Positions 34,820 to 44,433 of a stretch of DNA of 64,000 nt are shown one piece after another. Under the pieces are notes generated by a model that made no database searches, had not been told where the DNA came from, and saw only the letters and a program-made list of their open reading frames with translations. Source of the DNA: Archivesica marissinica (Eukaryota; Mollusca; Bivalvia; Venerida; Vesicomyidae); assembly GCA_014843695.1 (NCBI GenBank), contig CM026403.1, positions 43,989,516 to 44,053,515 on the forward strand. The letters are read 5' to 3'. Made by a program: the position numbers and the translations under genes. Every line of letters starts with the position of its first letter. Positions within the stretch are counted from its first letter, which is position 1.

Positions 34820-34945
34820 ACCGCTCTATAAATAGCGAGCGCGTACGTTTCTATAAATAGCGACTACGAACCGCTCTATAAATAGCGATTACGAACGCTT
34901 CTATAAATATCGACCGATTAGAGGGGACTTAAATCTATAAAAGAC
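34820..34945 (+). promoter_or_regulatory. Row of TATA boxes in short repeats upstream of the PC4-like gene
   Basis: TATAAATA occurs at about 34,827, 34,852, 34,877 and 34,902 in a roughly 25-bp repeat (CTCTATAAATAGCGA type). A fifth box, TATAAAAG at about 34,935, lies 60 bases before the ATG. TCATTA at about 34,966 is a plausible initiator 30 bases from the last box. Confidence 0.65.
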
Positions 34946-34995
34946 GGCGTAACTTTAGTTAGTGTCATTAGAGTTTCTACGCTCGAACAACCAAC

Positions 34996-35481
34996 ATGAC
35001 TAGATGCAATCTAAGCCTTGGCAACGGTCGTTACGTGCGGGTGAACGAATGGAAAGGGGAGCTCAGAGTCGACTTACGAGAATGGCAAGACGACAAACCG
35101 ACGAAAAAAGGCATTAGTTTAACCTTGATGCGATGGAAGAACTTGGTTGATCAGCTAGAGTTTGTGGACAAGGTCTTAGAGAACAGAGAAGCATTTGAAC
35201 TGCATTTGGGCGGAAACGTAAACCTTACCGCGCAGGAGGGGAACGTGTGCGTGGATATCAGACAGTACTGTAAGCCCGAGACGGAGGTGGTGCCTACAAA
35301 AAAGGGGCTATGTTTAAGGCCCTTTGAATATAAACGATTGAAGGAACTGATACCCGAGATTGGAAAGGCGTTACCCGAATTGGACGCTGTTGTACCGTGC
35401 GCCCTAAGTAGCGATCACATGAACCAATTAGGAGCGGCACAGTATCCGGAATGTAACCCGCATGACTTTGTAAACTGGTAA
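34996..35481 (+). CDS. Protein with two PC4/SUB1-like ssDNA-binding domains
   Basis: PC4 proteins bind single-stranded DNA and act in transcription and replication. This 161-residue protein has two copies of the fold. Repeat 1 (about residues 5-60) has GRYVRVNEWKGELRVDLREW then PTKKGISLTLMRW. Repeat 2 (about 68-130) has NVNLTAQEGNVCVDIRQY then PTKKGLCLRPFEYKRL. The order beta-sheet, VD(I/L)R, then PTKKG(I/L).L and a helix is the PC4 hallmark. Cellular PC4 normally has one domain and dimerises, so a tandem version could form an intramolecular pair (inference). It is intronless and sits behind several TATA boxes. Host origin is possible; viral origin is suggested by the context. Confidence 0.8.
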   Translation: MTRCNLSLGNGRYVRVNEWKGELRVDLREWQDDKPTKKGISLTLMRWKNLVDQLEFVDKVLENREAFELHLGGNVNLTAQEGNVCVDIRQYCKPETEVVPTKKGLCLRPFEYKRLKELIPEIGKALPELDAVVPCALSSDHMNQLGAAQYPECNPHDFVNW

Positions 35482-35559
35482 ATAACGCTCTAAAATGGTA
35501 TGAACTTGTAAAAATAGCAACCAATGGGCTACAAGTTCTAAAAATAATCACCAATCACA

Positions 35560-35620
35560 AACGTTGAAGTTGTATATAATTGGGCCGTTTTTCGATAACA
35601 CCGCACTTCCGAAGTCAGTG
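35560..35620 (+). promoter_or_regulatory. Putative core promoter of the BIR gene
   Basis: TATATAA at about 35,572 is followed 35-40 bases later by TCAGT at about 35,613, a typical arthropod- or virus-style initiator, and then by the ATG at 35,634. CCAAT-like words (ACCAAT) occur at about 35,520 and 35,549. Confidence 0.5.
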
Positions 35621-35633
35621 GCTAACCATCAAC

Positions 35634-36144
35634 ATGAACATTATCTATCAGAGCGATTCAACCAAAGTGTCTCAGTTTTCCATGTCTGAGATGATGTTTT
35701 ACGAAGATCGACTACAGAGTTTTGAACACTGGATCGAAACAGATCGAACCGAATAAAATGTCTTTGGCTAAAGCGGGCTTCTATTATACCGGAAGCGCGG
35801 ATAAAGTTACCTGTTTCTCTTGCGGTGTGAAGGTGATGTCGTGGGAGCCGAGCTCGGATCAGCCATGGGAAGAACACGAAAAATGGTCTCCGGCGTGTAT
35901 ATATTTGAAAATGACTGGCTATAAAAATGGAGATACCGGCTCGTTCGCTCCCGGATTTATCCCAGCCAGTAAGAACGCACCAGTTACATTTGGACACAAT
36001 ACTGGATTTAGTTTCGGATTTGGTACACAGGCTCCCTCACGACGCGGCCATGGAGCGTTTGCTTTAGATGGACAGCAAACTAACAAAACTTCATCATTCG
36101 GACCAAACAGTGTTACTGGAGCTAATTTGTTTGTTAGACGTTAG
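35634..36144 (+). pseudogene. BIR-domain (IAP-like) protein with FG-rich tail, one frameshift
   Basis: BIR domains bind zinc and often block apoptosis. The first frame, from the ATG at 35,634, contains the opening BIR helix (RLQSFEHWI) and stops near 35,752. The next frame carries the rest: LAKAGFYYTG, CFSC, W, then HEKWSPAC, giving the C-x2-C, H, C zinc ligands. A one-base shift at about 35,735-35,752 separates the two, so the copy is broken or contains a sequencing error. After the BIR the protein has no RING or second BIR, but a Gly/Phe-rich stretch (GHNTGFSFGFG, SSFGP). A single BIR with such a tail is unusual for a host IAP. Confidence 0.8.
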
Positions 36145-36146
36145 AC

Positions 36147-36305
36147 ATGTTTGGACTGACAATGTGCGTGACAATGTCTTTAATTAATGACTTGGAATGG
36201 TGGTTTAGATATAGACAGTTGAGGAGAGAAGCCGCGGAGGGCGCAGATAGACTTATCGAAATATTAGAAATATATGTAGAACCATTGTATGCCACTGCGT
36301 TATAA
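36147..36305 (+). CDS. Tiny ORF directly after the BIR gene
   Basis: The ATG at 36,147 follows the BIR stop by two bases. The 52-residue product (MFGLTMCVTMSLINDLEWWF...) has an amphipathic start and a charged helix (RQLRREAAEGADRLIEILE). An AATAAAAA signal lies about 20 bases downstream at about 36,320, suggesting a shared transcript end for the cluster. I do not recognise a family. Confidence 0.4.
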   Translation: MFGLTMCVTMSLINDLEWWFRYRQLRREAAEGADRLIEILEIYVEPLYATAL

Positions 36306-36527
36306 AATAATGTACATATAATAAAAATGTAAATTTACGCACACCTTTGTTGTATTTGTAGGAATACTTAAGAATATGAACTGTTCTAGTAATTAATAAT
36401 CAGTATGAAATGTATACAAATTATAGATTGTGGACGTCCAAATGTCCATATTATACCGAGATTCTGATTACTTTAAGAAGCTACCGTTCCCTTCTTAGGT
36501 CGCTAAAGATACAAACATAATATTTAC

Positions 36528-38200
36528 TTTGTGTGTTACATACATATCTACATACAAACGTATCTACACACATACATATCTACGCGCATACATATTTACA
36601 CGCATACATATCTACATGCATACATATCTACACACATACATATCTACGCACATACATATCTACACACATACATATCTACACACATACATATCTACACACA
36701 TACATATCTACACACATACATATCTACACGCATACATATCTACACGCATACATATCTACACGCATACATATCTACACGCATACATATCTACACACATACA
36801 TATCTACACGCATACATATCTACACACATACATATCTACGCACATACATATCTACACGCATATATATCTACACACATACATATCTACACGCATACATATC
36901 TACACGCATACATATCTACACGCATACATATCTACACACATACATATCTACACACATACATATCTACATGCATACATATCTACACGCATACATATCTACA
37001 CGCATACATATCTACACGCATACATATCTACACGCATACATATCTACACGCATACATATCTACACACATACATATCTACACGCATACATATCTACACGCA
37101 TACATATCTACACGCATACATATCTACACACATACATATCTACATGCATACATATCTACACGCATACATATCTACACGCATACATATCTACACACATACA
37201 TATCTACACGCATACATATCTACACGCATACATATCTACACGCATACATATCTACGCACATACATATCTACGCACATACATATCTACGCACATACATATC
37301 TACGCACATACATATCTACGCACATACATATCTACACGCATACATATCTACACGCATACATATCTACACGCATACATATCTACACGCATACATATCTACA
37401 CGCATACATATCTACGCGCATACATATCTACGCGCATACATATCTACGCGCATACATATCTACGCACATACATATCTACGCACATACATATCTACACGCA
37501 TACATATCTACACGCATACATATCTACACGCATACATATCTACACGCATACATATCTACACGCATACATATCTACACGCATACATATCTACACGCATACA
37601 TATCTACACGCATACATATCTACACGCATACATATCTACACGCATACATATCTACACACATACATATCTACGCACATACATATCTACACACATACATATC
37701 TACACACATACATATCTACACGCATACATATCTACACGCATACATATCTACACGCATACATATCTACACGCATACATATCTACACGCATACATATCTACA
37801 CGCATACATATCTACACGCATACATATCTACACGCATACATATCTACGCACATACATATCTACGCACATACATATCTACACGCATACATATCTACACACA
37901 TACATATCTACACGCATACATATCTACACGCATACATATCTACACGCATACATATCTACACGCATACATATCTACACGCATACATATCTACACACATACA
38001 TATCTACACGCATACATATCTACACGCATACATATCTACACACATACATATCTACACGCATACATATCTACACACATACATATCTGCACACATACATATA
38101 GGTATACATGCATACATATCTACACACATACATATCTACGCACATACATATCTGCACACATACATATCTACACGCATACATATCTACGCACATACATATG
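36528..38200 (+). repeat. 18-bp satellite, about 92 units
   Basis: The unit is ACATACATATCTACACGC with variation mostly at two positions (CACACGCA, CACACACA, CGCACACA, CGCGCGCA classes). Because 18 is divisible by three and the unit lacks stops, three frames stay open for more than 500 codons; these are not genes. Confidence 0.97.
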
Positions 38201-39263
38201 GGGGAAACAACGTAAAATTTAAAGCGAGTACTCTTACCTCTGCGCTATGTAGCTACGTAAACTACAAAATACGTTCTATATCTTTATCTCTCTAGCCCGG
38301 GTTTAATAGTGAGTTGAATAAATGGGAAATGTAGATTATCAAAGGATGATTTGATTGGTTAATTAGCGGGTAAAAGTGCTTCGAGAGAACTAGTGCATAG
38401 ATGATTCGCCGTACATTGCACAACGGCTACTAAATACGAAACTGGTTTAATCCGGTATGGAACCGTGGCGTCTTATGATTATATATCTATACGTTTTAAC
38501 CGGTATGATACTTGTAAATAGTCGAGTATCGTCCGCTATAGGGATACTATAAACAATATGGCGTGAAAACGTCGTCTGCTACAGTAACCACTCCCGACCC
38601 ATTTGATCCGACGCGCCCGAGCGGCTCTGAAAATTCCCTGTACCGACGGGATTCTGAGAAGAAGTCATTTGATTGAAAATCGATTTTAGCTACTTTTTAT
38701 CTACTAGTCGCCTCGATGCTCCGTACCAAGTTTCATCAACATTGACCGAGCGGTTTCATAGGAGATGTCGTTTGAAGCAATTGTGAACGGACGGACGCAC
38801 GGACTCCCGATAACTCGGTTATACTAAAAGCTCCCCTTGAGCATAGCTCAGGTGAGCTAATAATACGGCTATATACGCATTACCCACTAGAGGGTCTAAA
38901 CTATAATTCTATATTACGAAGATTTATATACCCTGTCTGCGGTCGGCTATTTATAGTAAACGTCATCGTTTATTAATAGGAAGAGGTGACATAGCTAATG
39001 TCTGTACACAATTACCTCCCTTTACAATGTTCTCATAATATCGTTATTTTATATCATTTCAATGGTAACTGTTATCATTTCAATATTTGCCATTGTTACC
39101 AAATTATGAATATGTATTGTTAGAAACTTTCATGTACTGTAGTCATTTCAATATTTGTCATTGCTGTTTTTCTGTTATAATTGATTATAAATTTGATTTA
39201 TGTAAATAAAAGTATATCAGAATACAATGTATTATATATTTTCTGAACTTTAACAATACCATG
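38201..39263. other. Non-coding stretch
   Basis: No gene is recognised. A block at about 38,690-38,860 (GACCGAGCGGTTTCATAGGA, GGACGGACGCACGGACTCCC, GAGCATAGCTCAGGTGAGCT) looks like the end of a dispersed repeat, but its family is not clear. Confidence 0.45.
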
Positions 39264-39403
39264 ATTGCGGGGTAATGGTAGTAAACTATGACCAAAACAC
39301 AATCAACTATCCTACAGTTTATAAGACGATGCGTAATAAGTTAAAAACGCACAAAATGATGGTATGGTATTCCAATATTGTTTTTGGAGACTAGATACTA
39401 TAC
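39264..39403 (+). repeat. Duplicated segment, left flank of the LINE insertion
   Basis: This sequence (GGGGTAATGGTAGTAAACTA to GACTAGATACTATAC) is repeated nearly identically at 55,241-55,375. There it continues uninterrupted into the DNA that lies right of the LINE (52,031 onwards), so it marks one edge of a tandem duplication of about 3.35 kb net. Confidence 0.92.
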
Positions 39404-39537
39404 AATCAATATATTTTTATTGCATTAAACAATATACATGTTTATAGCAAACAAATATTATACAACACAAAGACATGGATTTTCTTAACAGAAGAGCTAT
39501 GTAATACTGTGGATTAATTAATAATTATATTTTCGTT

Positions 39538-40445
39538 TCAATTTCTCAACAAATTTGCGTGATATATATATTTACTAAGACCATTTATAACAACAACTGA
39601 TGTTTCTGATAAAAGATTATTAAATTTTTGCTTAGTCGGCCAAGTGTAATAATAGTGTTTCAAAAATTTCTTTCGTAAATCTGAGTATTTTGGACAAATG
39701 AGTAAGAAGTGATATTCATTTTCAATTTGGTTAAACTGGCAATTTTCACAATATCTAATATTTCTAGGTATGTTCGTATATCTACCCCTTTCTATGGATA
39801 AGTTATGCGATGATGTTCTAAGTCTAGACAGCGCAAATCTATATTTTGGCTCTTTCACGATTTCTAAGTATTTCTCTACAATGAAGGAATGTTTAAACAA
39901 GCAGTACGATTCTAATCGAGAAGAATTAATAACTGTTGAATACCAACTGTCATAGTATATATTAAGAATTCGATGCTTAATTAGATGATAGTCTGAAGGC
40001 ACTATATTAAGTTGATTTTCCCATATAAGTAATAATCCTGAATCATTTAATATATGTTTAATTGTATAAGCCCAATTATTGTTGTTATATGTATCTCCGT
40101 TTTCTGCATCTATTCTCAACATGTTATATGTTTTCTGCATCTATTCTCAACATGTTATATGTTTTCTGCATCTATTCTCAACATGTTATATGTTTTCTGC
40201 ATCTATTCTCAACATGTTATATGTTTTCTGCATCTATTCTCAACATGTTATATGTTTTCTGCATCTATTCTCAACATGTTATATGTTTTCTGCATCTATT
40301 CTCAACATGTTATATGTTTTCTGCATCTATTCTCAACATGTTATATGTTTTCTGCATCTATTCTCAACATGTTATATGTTTTCTGCATCTATTCTCAACA
40401 TGTTATATGTTTTCTGCATCTATTCTCAACATGTTATATGTTTTC
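39538..40445 (-). pseudogene. LINE ORF2, C-terminal part
   Basis: The 200-residue open frame 40,140-39,538 ends ORF2. It contains the post-RT Cys/His motif CENCQFNQIENEYHFLLIC, with the C-x2-C, H, C pattern common to many LINEs, preceded by a conserved YRFALSRLRTSSHNLSIERGR segment. Upstream, coding is disrupted by a 31-bp minisatellite that has grown within the ORF, and then by a piggyBac insertion at TTAA. Confidence 0.85.
40108..40445 (+). repeat. 31-bp minisatellite inside LINE ORF2, about 11 units
   Basis: Units of TGCATCTATTCTCAACATGT plus TATATGTTTTC are nearly identical. On the LINE strand the unit derives from a coding segment (LRIDAEN). As 31 is not a multiple of three, the expansion destroys the frame. 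Confidence 0.95.
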
Positions 40446-40715
40446 TTAACCCTTTATATTCGGGATACACATCCGTGTGTAATTACCCTTTCCATTCGGG
40501 ATACACATTCATGTGTATTTTGGAGAGGTGACATGTACACAGCTGATTTTTGTCAAATTTGTCGTAAATAATAGCTCTTCCGGTTTCGTTTTCACTGCGC
40601 AACGTTTTGCGCAGTTAGACAGGTACTCGCCGCGAATTTTAAAACAGCCAGGAAGTGAGAGAAAAAAAGCATTTTTCGAAACGTTATTTTCAGAAATTTC
40701 GATCGTAGAATAATA

Positions 40716-41267
40716 ATGGCGGATGGATCTGACTTGATTAGTGATGGGAGCTATGTAGAGGTGGATTTTGATGAGACTATCGACGATTTTGTTGGGAATG
40801 GGCATGATAGAGGCCGTTTAGACTTTGACGAGATTGATCGGTACCGTGATCCATTGTTAGATGGATTTTTTGCGTCGGATTCGGAGGAGGACGATGACGA
40901 TTTTGATGGGTTTCACGAGCAATGGGTCCAGGATGGGTTTACCACTCGTATGAAACACTGATTCACCATGCATCCAGGTGCTTCAGAACAACACCCTGAA
41001 GAAGCCCAACCCATGCATTATTTTGACATCCTTTGGGGGCAGGAACTCTGGAAACACCTGGTAACAGAGACCAACCGTTATGCCGAACAGGAAAGGACCA
41101 GAAACCCGCCTCCACCTTTTGCACCGAAGTGGACGCCTGTTGATGTGCCTACCACAGTGGCTGTACCCAGTGCCAGGTACCAGTGTGTACCAAGTGTGTT
41201 GCTGAACACATACTTAGTGCAGTCTGACAGTGCTTACGACAAACAGACAACAATCAAACAGATGTAG
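40716..41267 (+). pseudogene. piggyBac transposase remnant (N-terminus joined to a C-terminal scrap)
   Basis: The first frame (MADGSDLISDGSYVEVDF...) is the acidic N-terminal region usual for piggyBac transposases. After a break near 40,955, coding resumes with PMHYFDILWGQELWKHLVTE and TNRYAEQ, the start of the catalytic part. At about 41,150 the sequence jumps, in another frame, to CQVPVCTKCVAEHIL, which resembles the end of the C-terminal Cys-rich domain. The DDD catalytic core is missing, so the element lost its centre by internal deletion. Confidence 0.75.
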
Positions 41268-41392
41268 ACATGTATAATTCAGGAACAAATCAAAAATACC
41301 AACAAAAAAAGAATACAATTTTTAAAAAAATTCAATATTTAAGTTTTAAATAAAATAATTTCATTTGGACACTAACCCAGCTATTATATATA

Positions 41393-42905
41393 CTGAGTCA
41401 AAAAAGAAACGATACCTGGTGTTTATGTGTCTATAATTTCAACATTTATTAAGAAAATTCTTTGAAAATTCATAAGATGATAGTCCAACATGTTTGAAAG
41501 AGGAGCACATAAAGCATAATGAGCCTCCGAAACTGTCTGCTGCGTGATGACGTAATTCGTCGGACAGGGGTCTAATGGAGTTTTCACACAGACGTCAATA
41601 CCGAGTATGGGCACCATTTGCGTCTCTCACTGCAATGCACCGCCGTCGCATCGAACGGAAGAGTGTCTGAATCTCTTGCTGGTCAATATTTGTCCACTCC
41701 TGACGCAAAACATCCCTCAGTTGGTATAACCTTACCGGCTGACGTCGTCTGACGCGGCGGTCTAACGTATCCCACACATGTTCTATGAGTGACAAGTCTG
41801 GTGACAAAGCAGGCCACGGCAGGGTTTCAATATTGTTCTGCTCCAATAATGTGGTGGAAATCCGAGCAGTATGACACCTGTCGTTGTCTTGTTGGAACAG
41901 TGTGACGTTTCTGTTGGCGTTAAAGAACGGCACAACAACTGGCGCAAGGATCTCATTACAGTACCGCTGGGCGCTTAGGTTCCCGTCCACCACTAACAGT
42001 TCAGTGCGACTGCCGAAGGTGATACCGCCCCACGCCATAACGCTTCCGCCCCCGAACAGATCGACCTGACGTACACATGCGTCGACGTAACGTTCACCGC
42101 GTCTGCGATATACCCGCTCTCCGCCATCCGCTCGACGCAAACAGAACCGCGATTCATCGCTAAACATCACCGAATTCCACTGTAACCGAGTCCAGCGAGC
42201 ACGTTCCGTCGTCCATTCCCGCCTTACGTCACGGTGACGTCGTGTCAGGATGGGTCCAACGTATGGCCGATAGGCACGAATGCCACGTTCACCGAGCCGG
42301 TTCCTGACTGTTTGTGCACTGATGCGATTGTTGGTTATCCCAGGAGTAATTGCAGCTGTGTGCGTAGCAGGTAGGAACCGGTCACGTAAATGTGACATCC
42401 GAATGTGACGGTCCTGTTCACGCGTCGTCACACGTGGTCGACCAGATCTTGGACGGTCGTCCACCGATCCATGTGTTCGATAACATCGAAGTAGACGTGT
42501 TATCGTGATCCGCGTAACCCCGAGTCGATTTGCGACGTCACGCTGACGTAAACCGCCGTCAATCATGCCAATGGCACGCACTCTCTGATTGCGGTTTAGC
42601 CTAGGCATTTTGTTAGAGGTAACAATGGGTATGTAAGGTGTTTTTCCTCGATGATAATGCAATACCAGTACAATAAACCGGGTTTCCGATTTGTACATGT
42701 GTAGGAAGTTGTCTTTGTTGAGGAGCACGTGCAAATCGGAAATTCGGCGTTCCAGGATTATCGGGTGTTTATTTACCTGTGTTTATGGTTGGCTGACGTT
42801 GCAATAAGATACCCGGTACTGATACGTAATAATATATTAAACCTTTCTATGGTTTTATCCGTTTTACGTCATTTTTAGTTTGGTATCGTTTCTTTTTTGA
42901 CTCAG
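41393..42905 (-). mobile_element. Tc1-family DNA transposon, apparently intact
   Basis: TA duplications lie at 41,391-41,392 and 42,906-42,907. The terminal inverted repeats are perfect over at least 24 bases, beginning CTGAGTCAAAAAAGAAACGA on both strands. The element is 1,513 bp with a single full-length transposase gene. It is inserted in the deleted piggyBac. Confidence 0.95.
41595..42608 (-). CDS. Tc1-type transposase (DD34E)
   Basis: The enzyme cuts the element out and inserts it at TA sites. The Met at 42,608 (MPRLNRNQRVRAIG) gives 337 residues, the normal Tc1 length; the frame is open 42 codons further upstream without family similarity. An N-terminal helix-turn-helix (RQRDVANRLGVTRITITRLL), a GRPR linker and a second HTH precede the core. 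The catalytic triad is Asp in MFSDESRF, Asp in LFQQDNDRCHTA and Glu in SPDLSLIEHVW, with 34 residues between the last two. No stop or frameshift is seen, so it may be functional. Confidence 0.96.
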   Translation of the reverse strand: MPRLNRNQRVRAIGMIDGGLRQRDVANRLGVTRITITRLLRCYRTHGSVDDRPRSGRPRVTTREQDRHIRMSHLRDRFLPATHTAAITPGITNNRISAQTVRNRLGERGIRAYRPYVGPILTRRHRDVRREWTTERARWTRLQWNSVMFSDESRFCLRRADGGERVYRRRGERYVDACVRQVDLFGGGSVMAWGGITFGSRTELLVVDGNLSAQRYCNEILAPVVVPFFNANRNVTLFQQDNDRCHTARISTTLLEQNNIETLPWPALSPDLSLIEHVWDTLDRRVRRRQPVRLYQLRDVLRQEWTNIDQQEIQTLFRSMRRRCIAVRDANGAHTRY

Positions 42906-43466
42906 TATATAAAATATGGAATACCAACAGAATAAACAGAAGAAGACCTGTGTATATAGTGTGAATACCAGTGTAGTGTTTTGTGTCGTTTTTTTATCTC
43001 AGAAGTTCTTTCCAAATTGGAGAGGCAGTGGTTTTATTGAAAAATTCATATCTTTGGAAATATATGGAATAATTTAATTTTTTTTGGGTGCTTTTGTAAT
43101 GCTTAAAATTGTGCATAATCCATACATTGGATTATATTCTTTATGTTGGATGGTAATACCAGTAATAAAGCCTGAAGACGGGGGTAGGATTTTCGTTGTG
43201 GCCCAAATTTAATTTTACCCAATGTGTTTACTAATATTCCTTTTTATTGTGCATGCAAAATTTTGTTATGTTATATGCATGATATGAAGAATTTTATTAC
43301 CTTTCCAAAAATATATAGTTATATGGGTGTTTATGAAGCATAATAAACAGCATATGTATTTAAATGTAACTACCATCAAAACAAAGGTGGATTAACAGAT
43401 TTCTGATAAAATGTCCAGATATTCAGAGGTCCTTATCTGAAAGGGGTTCAGAATACAAAGGGTTAA

Positions 43467-43822
43467 GTAGACTAGTTTCATTAAGTTTAATTATTTTCAT
43501 CGAATATTTTATCGTTAGTATTTTTCTATAAATATTCATTGGTATTCTACCAAGTTCACCGTATAAAGCTTCACGATTTGTAGATTTTTTTAAACCTAAT
43601 ATCCTCCTACAAAATTGTGTATGTATGACCTCTATATCCGAGGCTATATGTGTACCCCACACTTGTGCGCTATAATTAAGAACAGATGATACGAGTGTAT
43701 CAAACAATTTAATTTGTTGCAAGACTGGTAGATTAACTTGATTATATATTATGAATAAATTATGAAGCGCAAACGATGCGTGCTGTGCGATACGTATCTG
43801 CGTTCAGTTCCAATTACCATTT
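43467..43822 (-). pseudogene. LINE ORF2, segment between the two piggyBac insertions
   Basis: The frame reads LFDTLVSSVLNYSAQVWGTH and LGLKKSTNREALYGELGRIP, the thumb/post-RT region conserved in this LINE group. At its right edge the frame meets the TTAA of element 1 and is consistent with coding on the far side (KYLGVH near 48,330). At its left edge it meets the TTAA of element 2. Confidence 0.88.
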
Positions 43823-43832
43823 TTAACCCTTT

Positions 43833-43945
43833 CCCACTTATTACTGCCATACAACGCCAATATCGAGTCCCACTTATTACTGCCATACAACGCCAATATC
43901 GAGTCCCACTTATTACTGCCATACAACGCCATTATCGAGTCCCGC
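43833..43945 (+). repeat. 36-bp repeat at the left end of piggyBac element 1, about 3 units
   Basis: CCACTTATTACTGCCATACA plus CGCCAATATCGAGTC is repeated three times directly inside the terminal repeat, with a weaker fourth unit. It may be a subterminal binding region (inference). Confidence 0.85.
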
Positions 43946-44049
43946 TTGTAAACGCCATACGACGCCTTTGCAAGATATGCATGGTCCCGCCATATGCCGC
44001 CATTGCATTTAAACATCATTTATTATTGTTTTTCATACAGCGCCACCTT

Positions 44050-44392
44050 TATAAACTTTCCCATTCATTTCATGAATATATTATCTACAGATCTCACGCG
44101 AAAAATGACATAGTTACTATTTAAAGTTACACCGTAAATAGCGATCCAATCAATGCAGTCATATATCACACACGTGTTTGAAAATCTCGCAAGGTGCGCG
44201 TTGAATAAGTGTTTTTCATACAGCCTGATCTAAAGAAACTAGCCCATTCATTTCATGAATATATTATCTTTAGATCTCGCGTGAAAATGACATAATTACT
44301 ATTTAAAGTTACGCTAGAAATAGCGATCCAATCAATGCAGTCATATATCACACGCGCATTTGAAAATTTCGCAAGGTGCGCGTTGAATTATC
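44050..44392 (+). repeat. Direct duplication of about 170 bp upstream of the piggyBac gene
   Basis: CATTTCATGAATATATTATC, AGCGATCCAATCAATGCAGT and CGCAAGGTGCGCGTTGAATA occur in both copies (about 44,060-44,215 and 44,235-44,392). The second copy ends about 40 bases before the transposase ATG, so it may include promoter sequence. Confidence 0.85.
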
Positions 44393-44433
44393 ATAATTAT
44401 TTGCTATAATCTGGGTCAGAAAATTTAATTAAA

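Larger units (their letters stand above)
40450..43462 (+). mobile_element. piggyBac-type element 2, internally deleted, hosting a Tc1 element
   Basis: TTAA flanks both ends (40,446-40,449 and 43,463-43,466). The ends match over 11 of 12 bases: CCCTTTATATTC and, inverted, CCCTTTGTATTC. The left end is partly duplicated (CATTCGGGATACACAT at about 40,493). The transposase is only a short remnant. It lies within the LINE ORF2. Confidence 0.9.

Noticed and set aside
35641..35997. Minus-strand frame of 118 codons opposite the BIR gene
   Set aside because: It is a shadow of the BIR frame, which has recognisable zinc ligands on the plus strand.
34260..36330. Assigning the compact cluster to a named virus family
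   Set aside because: No hallmark gene (polymerase, capsid, terminase) is present in the cluster, so any family name would be a guess.
36529..38295. Three overlapping open frames of 520-590 codons
   Set aside because: An 18-bp repeat without stops gives the same peptide in all three frames. No start context or unique sequence supports a gene.
40054..40571. Three open frames of 130-170 codons
   Set aside because: They are the 31-bp repeat read in three phases; the real coding strand here is the minus strand of the LINE.
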